A DNA stretch of 64,000 nucleotides from Athripsodes cinereus (GCA_947579605.1 OX388322.1:1302001-1366000), one strand, 5' to 3'; counted from the first letter of the stretch, positions 1 to 28,225 are shown. Notes: a model not told the origin generated them from the sequence alone. Numbers and translations: made by a program.

Positions 1-274
1 GATCTCTAAAAATCGTATATTTATTTAATTTCAAATCTATTCAACCAGCCATATTATTTGAAATGAAATATAAATAAATCATTGATTATTTTTGTGTATA
101 TCAGTCAAATTAATAAATTATTTTTCTTTGTTATTTATTTAAGATTTGAAAAATAGTTTTTTGTTGTATGTTTACTTTATGGACTGTTTTATTTATTTTT
201 AATTTAATTGAAGTTGTAGCTATAACAAGGGCACATAAGCAAAAAAAGTATTTTGAGATACGATTATTTGAAAT
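1..274. other. AT-rich sequence without a recognised gene
   Basis: No conserved frame or repeat recognised. Confidence 0.5.
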
Positions 275-450
275 TTTTTGAGGTAGTCGGCAGCCTGATG
301 GTAGAGTCTCGGATTTTCAATTAAAAGACCCGAGCTTGATTCTACCTGCTGACGACTTACTCCACCTTCACGACACCAGCATATTGCTTACTGTGAGGGT
401 GCCTGGAGTGTATTTGGGTGTATTTAAAATCCAAATTCATGTTTTTACAG
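275..450 (+). mobile_element. SINE family C, old copy
   Basis: Matches the family at GTCGGCAGCCTGATGGTAGA, a degenerate B box (GCTTGATTCTACC) and GCTTACTGTGAGGGTG...TGTATTTGGGTGTA. Divergent, so an older insertion. Confidence 0.6.
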
Positions 451-1235
451 AAAAAAGAAATCAAATATGATCAGTTAATTGAACATTAATATTCTTTATT
501 TAGAAAATATGTTGGAAAAATATTTTTTTTAACAGAGTAAAAACATTTGTATCTAGTAATTAAAATTTCTGTACCTGAGAGCCATTTAGTCTTAAGTACT
601 AAAATGCCATTTTCAAATTCAATTTTTTAATCGAAAAAATTCCAACATTTTACTAGAAATAAGCTGTACTAAGTATATACAGCTTACTAAATAGACCCTA
701 TATCATAGATCCTAAGCATTTCTGTACTTTAGACTCACGACTGTTGTGTTATTTCCGCTTTTTTCGTAACTTTGGCATTTTTGTCAAAAATGCACTTGAG
801 TCCTAATGGCTCTCAGGTACAGATTTAAATCCTGTCAAAATTAACATCGACCCTTCAAACATGAAAAGGGATATTTGCAAAATGAAACAAGCTAGCTCAT
901 TTACATGGGTATAGACAAGAGTCATTTTATGATCGTGAGTCATTGTTTTTGCTGCCACCCCAATTATTTATTACTTTTCATACCTAGTAATACATATACT
1001 AACTGTACCATGCCATATACATATTAATATTACCTATACCTACAGTATGCAGTATCTTCTTGACAATATGAAACTTTTGAATTGAAGTATCGTAATTATA
1101 CTAATCAGAAGGTTACACAATATAATTATTATATGTATGTCTGTCATTATGCATTCATAGAATTTGTATTGATAATGTAATAAAAATGCTGCCATTTTTA
1201 TCTTCAAACTCTGCTGTGTTTTATTTGAATAATAT
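451..1235. other. Intergenic AT-rich stretch
   Basis: No gene seen. ACCTGAGAGCCATTTAGTC (near 574) and its inverted relative near 800 (CCTAATGGCTCTCAGGTACAG) suggest an old MITE of about 260 bp between them. Confidence 0.4.
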
Positions 1236-1400
1236 CCTCGGGCGTCCCCCTTTCCTATGACAACGACATCAGAGCGCAGGGAATGTTGTGGAAAGAGGTG
1301 ACGCAATTGGCGCAGAGACGCTCTGAATGGAGGAGGCTGGTTTCTGCACTGTGCTCCCGAGAGAAGCGTTGAGGGCGATGAATGAATGAATGAATTTATA
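1236..1400 (+). mobile_element. LINE-A 3' end with (ATGA)n tail
   Basis: About 85-90% like the end of the LINE at 43257-43778 (CGACATCAGAGCGCAGGG, TTGGCGCAGAGACGCTCTGA) and ending GAGGGCGATGAATGAATGAA. 5' truncated. Confidence 0.8.
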
Positions 1401-1489
1401 ATTTTTCCCGTAGCCTGAAAAAATCCCACTCATAATCACCAGGGTTGCAATGAATTTTAAAGTTGTTCTAAATGGAGAAAGCTTAAAGG

Positions 1490-1930
1490 GTGTTCACACT
1501 TGTTCACTCTGGATGATTCTCCAAAATGAAAAGGTGTGAATAGACGTTTCACCAATAGTGATCACTAGCTATGACGGATGAAAGTGATTCCTACCCGACA
1601 ATTTTTATGAAAGGTCCTTTCACTGAAATGACCACTTATACAAGTTTTTTCCTATCATTTGTTTTATTCTCTGAGTTAGTATTGAAGGTCAGAATCATAA
1701 ACAAAATTATGCTGTCGAGATTTATATTAATTTGTTTTAATAACTGTTATTTTTCATTTATTTAGTTACTTTTTACAAAAATACCTCCAACTACATACAA
1801 CATGACGGTGAGTGTTGACATAGCAGTGAAAGCATAGGATGAACAAGTGTGAACAGATGTTCACTTTTGATGAATAGGTTTGACCCTGACACTCTTGATC
1901 ATCCAAAGTGAAACAATGTGATTGCTACTT
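1490..1930. mobile_element. MITE family M1
   Basis: The left end (GTTCACACTTGTTCACTCTGG, ATGATT) and right end (complement CACATTGTTTCACTTTGGAT, GATC) form inverted repeats. The interior repeats short TTCACACTTT and GTGAACA motifs. A relative lies at 4612-5425. Confidence 0.55.
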
Positions 1931-2249
1931 TTCCTTATAAGGATGAAAAAATAATAATATATTTTTTGTGTTGAAGCAAATATAACTTTCGTGGTTTGAA
2001 TTTTACTTGTTCTCAATTTCATTCTATTGCATAAATGTTCATAAAAGTGTAAAGGTATTTGAATTTATTATAAACCCCAATTCATCTTCAAAAAAATTGT
2101 ATTATCGAATATGAGTGCAAGAATTGATCACAATATCTTCTCATTTTCCACAAAAGCCTTCCTAATATACATCATGGCCTTGGCCATGCTAAATGGCCTT
2201 AAATCACTGCATAAAAAGGCTAATAATATTGTTTGATTTATTTAGTACT

Positions 2250-3033
2250 TATATGTCTATTGCATGCACTAATGAAAAAAAACCATAATAGATTGGCGAA
2301 AAAGTTTCTTTGCATTTTATATGAAAATTCAAGACATTTTTTTTTAAATTTTTGCTGAGTGGGTAAAGATGTACGTTGTCTAGAGTTATCGTGATGAAAG
2401 ACCACACTCTTTCTATTAATCAATTCCGGCCGCATTCTCTCAACTTCTTGCTTTAATCTCATCAGTTGTTGGCAGTAGAGATTCAAATCGATGGTTCTGC
2501 ACAGCAGTAAAAGCTCATAATGAACAATGCCCTTCCAATCCCAACATAGACACAGCATCACCTTATTACGAGTTAACCCAGGTTTTGCCACAGTCTGTGA
2601 AGCCTGACGGACCTTTGACCATAACGTTTTTTGTGTACCCAGCCAGCTTTTTTCAAATGGGTCAAAACTGTTTTGTGGTCAATTCCCAGTTCTTCAGCTA
2701 TGTCGTAACTGCTGATATGCCGATCTTGCTCTACTTTTTCCAAAATAGCGTCCATTTTATCCGTAGCAGGACGACCAGAGCGAGGTGCATCTTTGACATC
2801 AAAATTCCCGGATTGAAAACGCTTAAACCAACTTTGTGCTACTCTTACTTACTGACACTGCATGAGGTCCATAAACCTAAATCACTCGCAAACGAGTGGA
2901 TGGCCTTGAGAAAAATAGAAATAGAATAGAGGTCCATAAACGTCACAATTTTTTTCGCGGCTTGTGTTGCATTTTTTCCTTTTTTGTAATAAAATTTTAA
3001 AATGTATCTAATTTCTTCATTTGATTTGCTCAT
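2250..3033 (-). pseudogene. mariner transposase remnant with internal deletion
   Basis: The minus-strand start at 3033 reads EEIRYILKFYYKKGKNATQA (first helix-turn-helix). Next comes DIAEELGIDHKTVLTHLKKA (second one, 2755-2660), then after a deletion WDWKGIVHYELL and VVFHHDNSRQRTS near 2550-2370, the first and second catalytic Asp of the DD34D family. The region between is missing and the end is frameshifted, so it is inactive. A 52-bp retroposed piece interrupts the N-terminal part. It belongs to Tc1/mariner, possibly close to the irritans subfamily. Confidence 0.85.
2877..2928 (+). mobile_element. Tiny retroposed fragment with 13-bp target duplication
   Basis: Flanked by GAGGTCCATAAAC at 2864-2876 and 2929-2941. 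The 52-bp insert ends AAAAATAGAAATAGAAT, like an A-rich LINE or SINE tail. It lies inside the mariner remnant. Confidence 0.8.
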
Positions 3034-3745
3034 TTTGAGAGAAAGAAAAACAAATGAAAAACAGCGGGAAACAAAATTTTCCTAATTTGATTATTTTTTT
3101 GAAATATCACTTTTTTAATGTCATGAAAACCAGCCAGATACAAATGTACAGCCAACGAAGATATAATAATGACAGCCGAAGATATTTTATTACAAGTAAA
3201 TACATACTAAAATATATGCGAAAAGACTTTTTCCCTTACCTAATATAACATTATTCATCATGACACTCCAATATAATTATTATGATTTGACTTAAATTAT
3301 TATTGTTATGAAATGATTCCCTTTTGTGTTTTGTTAATTCTTGTTTTCCTACTGTGTTGTGAATGAGATATTTGATTTGTGTATTGTTTATTCTTTAACA
3401 TATTGTGTAAAAGGCTCACGCCGTGGATTGTGAAATAAATAAATAAAATATTTATTAAAATAATATAGAATATTGAAGGTAAAACTGTGTATCCTCATGT
3501 TTTTTGCATCTAGTTTAACTATTTTTATTTCATTTTACTGTTATATTTCCAATGTTATGTATGTTTATTCAATCAAGTGAACGTGAAAATTGAAGAGGAT
3601 CTCTTGATGGCGATTTAAATTAATATTAATATTGCGAAATGTTTTTTTTTATATGGTAAGAAACATGTATTTATACTGGCAACATTACTGTATAAACGTC
3701 ACTGAGAATGCAGTCGGCAAAACAGGCAGTTCATTTATCATCAAA
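3034..3745. other. Upstream region of fray
   Basis: AT-rich, with a possible LINE-like 3' end near 3400 (AAAGGCTCACGCCGTGGATTG then AAATAAATAAATAAA). It should include the fray promoter and 5' UTR, but no core promoter motif is convincing. Confidence 0.4.
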
Positions 3746-20162
<16,417 letters not shown>

Positions 20163-20346
20163 CATTAATTCCACTATTGTCGCCCCCCCCCCACGCCTAG
20201 ACTGTTGTTAGTTTATATTATCATATATCTATGTATATATATTAATATGTATATACATCACCATATATATATATATATTGTAATATCAGGTATATAAATA
20301 TATAATATGTACGAATGGTGTTATGTGACAATGTGTCAGACTATCA

Positions 20347-20352
20347 AATAAA
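20347..20352 (+). promoter_or_regulatory. Probable polyadenylation signal of the fray gene
   Basis: AATAAA lies 185 bp past the fray stop codon, after a short 3' region with a C-run (near 20185) and TA-rich repeats (20220-20300). A hAT-type MITE begins only 14 bp further on. Whether this signal is used cannot be told from sequence. Confidence 0.5.
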
Positions 20353-20366
20353 AAAAAAGTTTATAG

Positions 20367-20524
20367 CAGGGGTCGGCAACCTTTTTTGACTGCGGGTCGA
20401 AATCAACTAACATGTGAGTATTAAAGAGACGTTTGGGTCAGTGGTCATATATTATATTGAACTTTATTTTCATAACTAAAGTGGGTCACTTGGGGACCCG
20501 CGGGTCGTAGGTTGTCAACCTCTG
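20367..20524. mobile_element. hAT MITE, 158 bp, just downstream of fray
   Basis: Ends CAGGGGTCGGCAACC and GGTTGTCAACCTCTG; a perfect 8-bp duplication GTTTATAG lies at 20359-20366 and 20525-20532. Inner arms GCGGGTCGA / ACCCGCGGGTCG are typical of this MITE type. Confidence 0.9.
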
Positions 20525-20532
20525 GTTTATAG

Positions 20533-20984
20533 TGTCATAGTTGAAGTCAATATATTATAATTTGTTTTGACATAATAATTGAGCAGCTAAACGTAATAAC
20601 TAATCCTCTATAAAACATTCATAGTACCTAGATATTGTGTTATAAAAGATGGTTGCTTTTATGGTTTGCAAAGAGTGTTTTTCGATATATTAACTTGTTA
20701 GTGTTGATTTAATATGTACTACAAACCTCTAATTTAATCTTTTTGAAGTTGTTGTAGCAGCTTGATACATTGTTGCGTAACACTATCCATATACGTATGT
20801 ATTATACATATTGTTTATGTTACGTACATACTAAAGAGGTCGCTACGTCCATTTATTAAGTCCCGTACACGTTACGCAGTGTGACATTGTAATACATTAA
20901 TAATGTCGTATATATCCATTCTGTAATTGATATGTCGTTTAGATGGATTGGGCCAATGCAGTGGAAGGTATTGAACGCGGGATC
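20533..20984. other. Intergenic sequence downstream of fray
   Basis: No repeat or gene recognised; could be an extended fray 3' UTR. Confidence 0.4.
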
Positions 20985-21250
20985 TCCCAATTGTGGGGTA
21001 ACCAGTAGACCAGCCACATGTAACAAACCTGCAAGCTGTCTTCTTTGCGCCAACAAAAAATTAAGACTTCAGGTGGCATATCTCATCGCTGAATTAATGA
21101 TATAAAATATCCTATATTTTCAAAATGTTATCATTAAGAACAATGCAATAGGTAAAACAGCGCAGGGATGTATGTAGTGTAGTTTCCTGAAAAATGAGAT
21201 CTCCCCACTTTTTTCTGTAAGTATTCCAATGTCCTGTAAAATACAGGTGC
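20985..21250 (-). mobile_element. SINE family B copy
   Basis: Starts GGATCTCCCAATTGTGGGG (diverged 3' end) and runs to CCAATGTCCTGTAAAATACA. A later rearrangement makes its 5' end unclear. Confidence 0.6.
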
Positions 21251-21261
21251 TTGTAAAAATT

Positions 21262-21440
21262 CACTTTTTTTTTCAAAAGATCTATCTGGGTTTTTGTTAC
21301 AACCCCAAATACAGACATCTTTCACAGTAAGCTAAAAGCATGTGTCGTGAAAGGTGAGTTTGCCAGCATCTGAAATCGAACCGTACACCTCTTGTGCATG
21401 AGGCCGAGACTACCTCCAGGCTACCGACAAACTCATAGGA
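21262..21440 (-). mobile_element. SINE family C copy
   Basis: Reverse copy with AAAAGATCTATCTGGGTTTT, TCACAGTAAGCTAAAAGC, a diverged B box (GAAATCGAACC) and CTCCAGGCTACCGACAAAC. A short SINE-B scrap (21455-21535) follows. Confidence 0.75.
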
Positions 21441-21774
21441 CAATTATTGACATCTACAATTCAGTGATGACGCATGTCACCCATCCTGAATGTCTTTATT
21501 TTGTATTGGCACAGAGAGGACAATCTATGTGTTTATTACATTGTAATTCTGTAGTTATGGTTATGACAAAAGTTGTTATATCGGAAAAAGCAATTTTTAC
21601 AGGAGCACATTTCTAAGACCATAATAACAATCATTGTCGCCATATAAAATCATTGACTCTTCATATAAAGTTTAGTATTTTTAGTGCAATAAAAAATCGA
21701 AGTTATATATGTATGTAGTGAAAAATTTAGTAATCACAAAAATCAGACATAATATCAACTTTGGCCATATTTTT

Positions 21775-21990
21775 TTTTTATTTATTTGATCAATAAACGG
21801 CAATTTGCCTTTTACAATAGGTCTAATACATATATATGACAAATCAATAATACAACAGTCTATAAATAAAAAATGCACTAATACATTCAAATAGAAAAGA
21901 AACAAAACCAATAACAGAAATTTAATTGCATGGGTAACAGTAATCATGCTCAGCTGCAAATACCGGCAGCATACAAATATATAATAATAT
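21775..21990 (-). repeat. Repeat family D, copy 1
   Basis: Shares about 170 bp with 55985-56155: GATCAATAAACGGCAATTTG, ATGACAAATCAATAATAC, ACCAATAACAGAAAT. The orientation with a T-run start suggests a reversed LINE 3' end. Confidence 0.75.
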
Positions 21991-22017
21991 ACAAATATAA
22001 TCTTTATATACTGTACA

Positions 22018-22225
22018 ATGGGAACCAGTTTATATGGCTGCAAGTTTGGCACAATAACTCATTACTATATAAAGTTAAATAATATAATACAAACACAACA
22101 CAGTAATTACATGAACTCGTTTGCCTGGTTATGTATCTCTCTTCTCAACCCACTCAATATTACCACAGAGCTAGTCCGCTGGGCACCTCACCCCACTTGT
22201 GGGATATGCCGTGATGGTATACATA
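22018..22225 (+). mobile_element. LINE-A and SINE-B scraps
   Basis: TATATGGCTGCAAGTTTGGC (LINE-A) and CCCCACTTGTGGGATATGCC then GTGATGGTATACATAGTAG (SINE-B 3' end). Confidence 0.55.
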
Positions 22226-23179
22226 GTAGCATAAAAATGACAGCGGAAAAATGTGTCTTCAGCTTCTGTCCAAAACCATCTCCGCTCGCTTCTTTTCCCT
22301 TATGCCAGTATTTTTGTATTACGGTACGGCACACTGTTGATTCCCCTAAGGAACTTTGCTACCCTACTGCTGTAGATTTATGTATACATAATTGTAATAA
22401 TCACACCACTGTTAATTGTCATCTTTATTTATTTTTTATTTAATATAATATTGTTCATATAAATATATATATATTTACATAATTGTTTTTTTATGTTGTA
22501 ACAAGATAACGAAAATATTGTCTACGTATTTGTATTTATTTATGTTGCACGTCCTTTTTTTGTTCATTTGTTTTAAGATGCAATTGTTTTGATTGTTTTG
22601 TTTATTCAGAAGAAGTATTTTGTAAAATATAACTGCACAGATTCTCACACAATATGAGAAAAAAATAGAAGATTTTTGTGTCCAAAATCTAACATCTTAA
22701 ACTTTCTATTGCAAGATTCCGATTTTAAAGTTTATAATTTTGCTTAAAAGTTTGGAATAATTGTTGTCCTATCAAGATAAGTGACACATCAGCATGTTGA
22801 AGACATCACTCTTCCAACATTGTTTCTTGCGCACTTGAGATGGATGCTCCATTAAACGGCGCCGAATAAATCATACATTACTTATAATTACAGGGGCTCT
22901 AGACAAATTGCATTTGGCTTGACTACAAACAAAGTTTTCGACAATGTACATATAATGTTATGGTGCATTGTCAAAAAGTTTGTTTGTAGTAGAGTAACAC
23001 TATAATCTATGAATAGTAATACTATGAATAAAACATGCATAAGTAAGGTTCTTATTGATAAAAAAAAAACTACATTATCAGATTGTTTGGTGAATGCGGA
23101 AATTCATACTTAGGTTGTGTCATGTTTTGCGAATGTCCGATGATAGTTGGCCAAAAAACGCACTGTCATTTTGTCTATA
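22226..23179. other. Intergenic stretch
   Basis: Only short frames. ACAAACAAAGTTTTCG (22927) and its inverse near 22975 make a small foldback of about 65 bp. Confidence 0.4.
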
Positions 23180-23345
23180 AGGACTCCGATGGCCCAGACA
23201 TCCCTCTTTCCCCATACACCGTTTCTATAACAATGACATTGGAGCGTTAGGTGTGTTGTGGGAAGAGGTGATACAATTGGTGCAGAGACTCTGAATGGGG
23301 GGCTACTGCCCTGTGCTGCCAAAAGGAGCATTGATGAGTTAGGTT
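23180..23345 (+). mobile_element. Degenerate LINE-A 3' fragment
   Basis: CCCATACACCGTTTCTATAA, AATGACATTGGAGCGTTAGG and GGGAAGAGGTGATACAATTG match LINE-A with many differences and a deletion. Confidence 0.65.
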
Positions 23346-24429
23346 TAGGATGCAAATCTATATTCAAAATTGAAAGAAAAACATTTTATTAAGTGATGTG
23401 TAAATCTTCAATGTCTGAACGTCAGTTCAACGTTGAAATATTTCAACTCATTATCTATCAAAGGACAATCTTCAAAGTATTTAAATATAACTGCACAAGA
23501 TTTTTTTGCGTTTGTCGACGTTTCTTTTTGAATAAACAAACGTTCAAAAAAAAACAAGAATGTTTTTCTTAATAAAAATACATACATTTATTCAGTGATA
23601 ACGATAATAATGAATAAATATTGTTAAATTTTGCTTAATTAATATTAAAACTATTATTATGTATCTTTTATTATTTTAATTCATAATTTATTTTTTGTTT
23701 CGTTTGTTTATTTTTAATTTTTCAATTTGACAATCAAATATCAAAGAATACGAAACATTGAATCAATATTAAAATAAAAATCTAAACAAAATTGTTGTAC
23801 ATTTTTGCAATGTAACCATACTATTGAAATTTTTTATTACCTACTTTTATTGTTTTTGTAAAATAAAATAATTAGAATTTATAAAGGCATTGCATTTTTT
23901 TTGTAAATGCAAATTAAATTTTTCATCAACTTTCTGATATTACGGAAATAAATATTTTGATTCTAATCTTTATTTAAAAGTATTCTATAGGTATGTAAGC
24001 ACAAAGTTTTAAAACGTTATACATTATATTAAACCAGTTTCACGTGCTAATAATTGTAAAAATTCTAAAATCAAGTGTTTTGGCTTTTCGTATGTAGGTT
24101 TTTTAAATTCCACAAATAAAAAATTCTACACATTTTTTTTTACATTGTAAGTACATATTTATTTATTTTTATTTGATTTGTATCTCGAAATATTATAATT
24201 TCAATATATTGGCTATATGAAACAAGGAAATTGATATTGAAAATACATGGCTGGTCCATGTTGATTGAAATTTGAATGACAATTGATTATGATTAATTAA
24301 TATGAATGTAATGAAAGTAAAGGCAGTACTTAATTATTTCTGAGTTTGTAATTCTATCCTAACTCCATAAAAAAAAAATTATATATTGTAAGTGATTTTG
24401 ATAACGCTCGCCCCTTTTATAACATATCT
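23346..24429. other. AT-rich intergenic stretch
   Basis: Very AT-rich with T- and A-runs; nothing recognised. Confidence 0.5.
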
Positions 24430-24660
24430 TCACAATTTATTATTTACTTGATTATAGAGGGTTTTGAATTTCAATATGTTTGAATATCTAGAGAAAGATA
24501 CTCGGTACAACACCTTATTTGAACAATGCAAAAGGCTGTAAGCTCGCCTTTTAAAGAGAGCAAGAAAGGTGTCCTGATTTCTACGAATCGGCTTAGGCTG
24601 GTTGTAGTGTATTTTAACCATGATACATTGCCAGTTCTTTTCACAAGGTCTTCACTCACA
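24430..24660 (-). repeat. Repeat family shared with 57480-57640
   Basis: TACGAATCGGCTTAGGCTGG and surroundings match; two overlapping minus-strand frames of 62-63 codons are probably relics of a transposable-element protein. Confidence 0.4.
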
Positions 24661-24789
24661 CAAGTATAAAAGAAATTGTTGATTTCAAAAACCTTATGTA
24701 GCTAAAATTCATGGAGAATGTTGGAGAAATATTTTTAATCACAAAATTACACAAATGGACAAGTTACACAAATCAAGCTAGTGTGAAAC

Positions 24790-24955
24790 TAAGATATGAA
24801 TCTTGTATTATGGGCACTAATGCAACAATACACATATACATGTATTACCCAGACTCAGGATAATTTGAAAAAGGCCATTTTTCATTTTGCCCTGGCTGGA
24901 AATCGAACCCGGGACCTCGTGACTCAAAAGCAAGAGCGTTAACACCATGGCATGC
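24790..24955 (-). mobile_element. SINE family A copy
   Basis: Reverse complement of the 10144 SINE: CTTGTATTATGGGCACTAA, TTTGCCCTGGCTGG, B box GGGTTCGATTTCC in reverse, and GTTAACACCATGGCATGC at its head. Confidence 0.8.
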
Positions 24956-25959
24956 TAGTTGTCTATATCGCATATGATTTAATATGGTAGATTACTCATT
25001 ATTAATGTTAGAGGTATGAAAAATGGTCTTTATAATCCACGTTTATCGTTAAAAGACAATTTTGACTCGTGTATACTTTATATTATGGTGACAAATTTTG
25101 CAGTATTTTGAATTGAATGATTTCTGTTTCTTTTGATATTTGATTCTTGAATTGCCATTGTTAAAATATTATGTGTAAAATAATAATATATAATTTTTAA
25201 TTCAGTATAAATAAGATAAATAAATAAAACAAATAAACATTAACAATGTGGATTTTGTTTCAACTTACATGAAAGTGTGTGGCATTTGGAAAGATACATA
25301 AATTGACATTTTGAATAACAAAATGTGTATTTTAATTATTAATACTTTCAATTTAGCAATGATTAAATATGCTGCCATCTATTCTTATTTTTTATGGCAC
25401 AAAGAAGACGATTTTTATGTTCTTTACATGCTGCAGTTGGCCCAATGACTGCCTCACTTTTTTTTCTGAATAAAACAGTTTGATTACATTATTGAAAAAA
25501 AATTAACATGTTTCAATATTCATTTTGAGTCTTTGTTTGAACGTTGGTCTTTCAGTTTGATTCCCAAAATCTAAATAAAAGTATTTACTTAATCAGTTCA
25601 CCGCTGAAGATAGGTTTCCCTCAAAAATTTTCAGGCATTGATGTCTAGAGTGATATGAAAACAATTACCAGCAATATTATTTATTTTGTCTGACAATTTT
25701 GTACGTGAGAACCTGAAATGTGTAATTTAGTTATTAACAATTTGTATGTAATTTATGAATGTTTATTTATGCGTCTTTTCAAATGTAATCCGCAAGAAAA
25801 TACTTGTTTATTTATTTTTTAAACTCACTACAACACTCAAAGTAGAATAAATATTTAGTGATGGCATTTTGAATCAGTCAAACTATGTATGGGAGTAAAA
25901 AGTAGGCTCTATAATAAAATACTGTGGTAAAAATCATTGTATGCTCGACAAAATAAGTG
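24956..25959. other. Intergenic stretch
   Basis: AT-rich; one SINE-B scrap at 25385-25465 (TATGGCACAAAGAAGACG, TTTACATGCTGCAGTTGG). Confidence 0.45.
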
Positions 25960-26395
25960 ATGAAAAGAATAGCGGTTTGGCCGAATACCAGAAAACAGAT
26001 ATTCAGAAAAGTTTTATACCAGATTTGGCCACTGCCATGGTGTGTGGTTTAGAATGAGTCATTCTAGTGCAGTAAGATGAGGTATTAAATAATTAGTGAG
26101 CTAGTGAAAATATTCTGAATTTTTGAACACATAAAGAATAAATTTTCACACTTTTAATGTACAATATCCAAAAAAAATATTTTATTTACTGCATCTCTCT
26201 CTGTTATAAATCGGTTAATTTTCGTTGATTTCATATATTTTTTAGTGACTATCCGGTATTTGGACAGATATTGAGCTTCTATGTGGTATTCGGCCATTAT
26301 CGAGCTACTAACTGGTATTCAACCGAATATCGTGCTAGTATCTGGTATTCGACCGAAAAGTAAAACAAATACCAAATATCCTTTTCATCTCTTAT
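25960..26395 (-). mobile_element. hAT-like element with GGTATTCGGCC subterminal repeats
   Basis: The right end (complement AAGAGATGAAAAGGATATTTGG) resembles the terminus at 10679. Several TGGTATTCGGCCGAATA variants fill the last 150 bp; a left GGCCGAATACC motif is at 25978. Confidence 0.5.
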
Positions 26396-26777
26396 TAAAA
26401 AAAACCCTTATATTATAATGTTTTAAAACCACTGTATTCTATCATAAGATGAAATTATATAGGTTTTTAATTGTTGTAAAGAAATTGATTTTGTAATATT
26501 GTATTTTGTAATATTTAATGATGTTGTAAATTTATTTGTGCTATGTTCTTCCTAATCCATTATCTCCGATTTCCATCAATTCAGTGTTCTCTATTGTCGA
26601 AACACAAAAAAAAAAACATAATAAAAGAATGCACAAACGGCGTCATATTCGCTGTAATAATTAATGGCTGTATTTTATTCATTTGTTCATTTTCCTTTTA
26701 TCCATATTATCACAGACAATAAGATGGTTTTGAAGTAAATGACACAGTTAATATTCTAATATTTTATTGTTTCAAAT
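26396..26777. other. Intergenic stretch
   Basis: No feature recognised. Confidence 0.5.
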
Positions 26778-27245
26778 GTCATCTATTTGCACTCTAGAGA
26801 AGTAAATGATCATGCTTAAGTTATTATTTCTTAGCAGCAATTTGTGCTCATAGCATAATAAAGTGAGTGTATGCTTAACCATTCATTGCTCTGTGTGTCA
26901 TCTATTTGCGATCATGAATTAGATTACCCAAATGTCATCTATTTGCACTCTAGAGAAGTAAATGATCATGCTTAAGTTATTATTTCTTAGCAGCAATTTG
27001 TGCTCATAGCATAATAAAGTGAGTGTATGCTTAACCATTCATTGCTCTGTGTGTCATCTATTTGCGATCATGAATTAGATTACCCAAATGTCATCTATTT
27101 GCACTCTAGAGAAGTAAATGATCATGCTTAAGTTATTATTTCTTAGCAGCAATTTGTGCTCATAGCATAATAAAGTGAGTGTATGCTTAACCATTCATTG
27201 CTCTGTGTGTCATCTATTTGCGATCATGAATTAGATTACCCAAAT
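26778..27245 (+). repeat. Tandem array, three 156-bp units
   Basis: Units begin at 26778, 26934 and 27090 with GTCATCTATTTGCACTCTAG and look identical. Each unit contains a second, diverged copy of the motif (GTCATCTATTTGCGATCATG) about 110 bp in, so the unit is a higher-order repeat of shorter ancestral repeats. Confidence 0.95.
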
Positions 27246-28225
27246 GTCATCTATTTATGCTTATAGCGCGTCATCTATTTATAAGAGTGTGAACATAAGA
27301 AATGCTTCATATATCATCTATTTGTGTTTGTAGAAGACAAGTGTAAACACAATTTTTAAGTAACTATTTGCGCTCATGTGTAAGGAAGCTAGTATCCATA
27401 TGATTAAGGGTTCAGTTGTCATCAATTTGGGCTCATAACATGAGGAAATGTGCACATAGTAAGCTCTTCAGATGTCATTTATTTGTGCTTATGTCATGTG
27501 AGACTATCTGCCGGTTTCATAAAAGATAAAGTTCCTTTATCTTTTAAGTGAAATTTAATTTTCACAAACTAACTATAAAATTAGATACTTGAACTCAGTT
27601 AAATCCAGTTGAAAATACCAGATGTTATGTTATACAATATTCAAAATAAAGTGTGGTCACTATTATTCATATATTTATTTTTGTCCATTTATTCAATAAA
27701 TGGCAGCAGTAGCCTTAACAAACAAAAGATACATAGAAATAATGTTCTTTACAATAAAACAAAAGCTGATGCAATAGAAACAACAAAAGAGACAAATAAT
27801 CAGGTAAATACTTCAATAAGAAAATAATTGAAAACAATAAAAAGAGAAACGTGAAAATTAAACAGTGTTTAGTTTAAAACTCATATAAAAAAAACAATTA
27901 TTTCAATATGTTCATTGATATCTATGACTTATATATGAAATTTTAAACTGTACATAAGCCAGTTAAAGTTAAAGATATCAATACTATGGGTATTATCTTG
28001 CATCATGAGAGAATGCTTGTAATGGCTGCTAAGTTTTCTGAAGAACTGTAAAAAAATCATATTTCGGACATTTCAGATTTATTTTTTATGTGGCTTGTGA
28101 AAGTTTAAGGAACTTGACTATATTTTTTTATGAAACCGTCCATATGGGCTTCAAATTTATGCTTATAACATGAGAGAGTGTTTATGTACGCAATAAATAC
28201 TTCAGTGTCATCTATTTACGCTCAT
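27246..28225 (+). repeat. Degenerate continuation of the TCATCTATTTG repeat
   Basis: Single motifs TCATCTATTTATGCTTATAG, ATCATCTATTTGTGTTTG, GTCATCAATTTGGGCTCAT, GTCATTTATTTGTGCTTATG and TCATCTATTTACGCTCATTG recur. A 600-bp block (27500-28140) starting CCGGTTTCATAAAAGATAAA lies between and ends with an inverted-like TATGAAACCG near 28130. Confidence 0.65.
27505..28140. mobile_element. Possible insertion inside the repeat array
   Basis: Starts CCGGTTTCATAAAAGATAAAG and ends TTTTTTATGAAACCG; short inverted ends, with AAGGAACTTGACTAT near the right matching AAGTTCCTTTATC on the left. The interior has only an unremarkable 72-codon frame at 27609. Confidence 0.45.

Noticed and set aside
2585..2929. 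Plus-strand frame of 114 codons
   Set aside because: It is the antisense of the mariner remnant.
3632..3745. Upstream in-frame ATG as the start of fray
   Set aside because: The extra 38 residues are aromatic and unlike any family N-terminus; ATG 3746 has better context and family-like length.
21681..22052. Minus-strand hydrophobic frame of 123 codons
   Set aside because: Composition-driven in T-rich DNA; much of it is repeat family D, also present at 55985.
22018..22443. Plus-strand frame of 141 codons
   Set aside because: Built from LINE-A and SINE-B scraps plus unrelated sequence; no domain or splice logic.
26778..27245. CRISPR-like array
   Set aside because: Eukaryotic context; units are whole identical 156-bp repeats without unique spacers.
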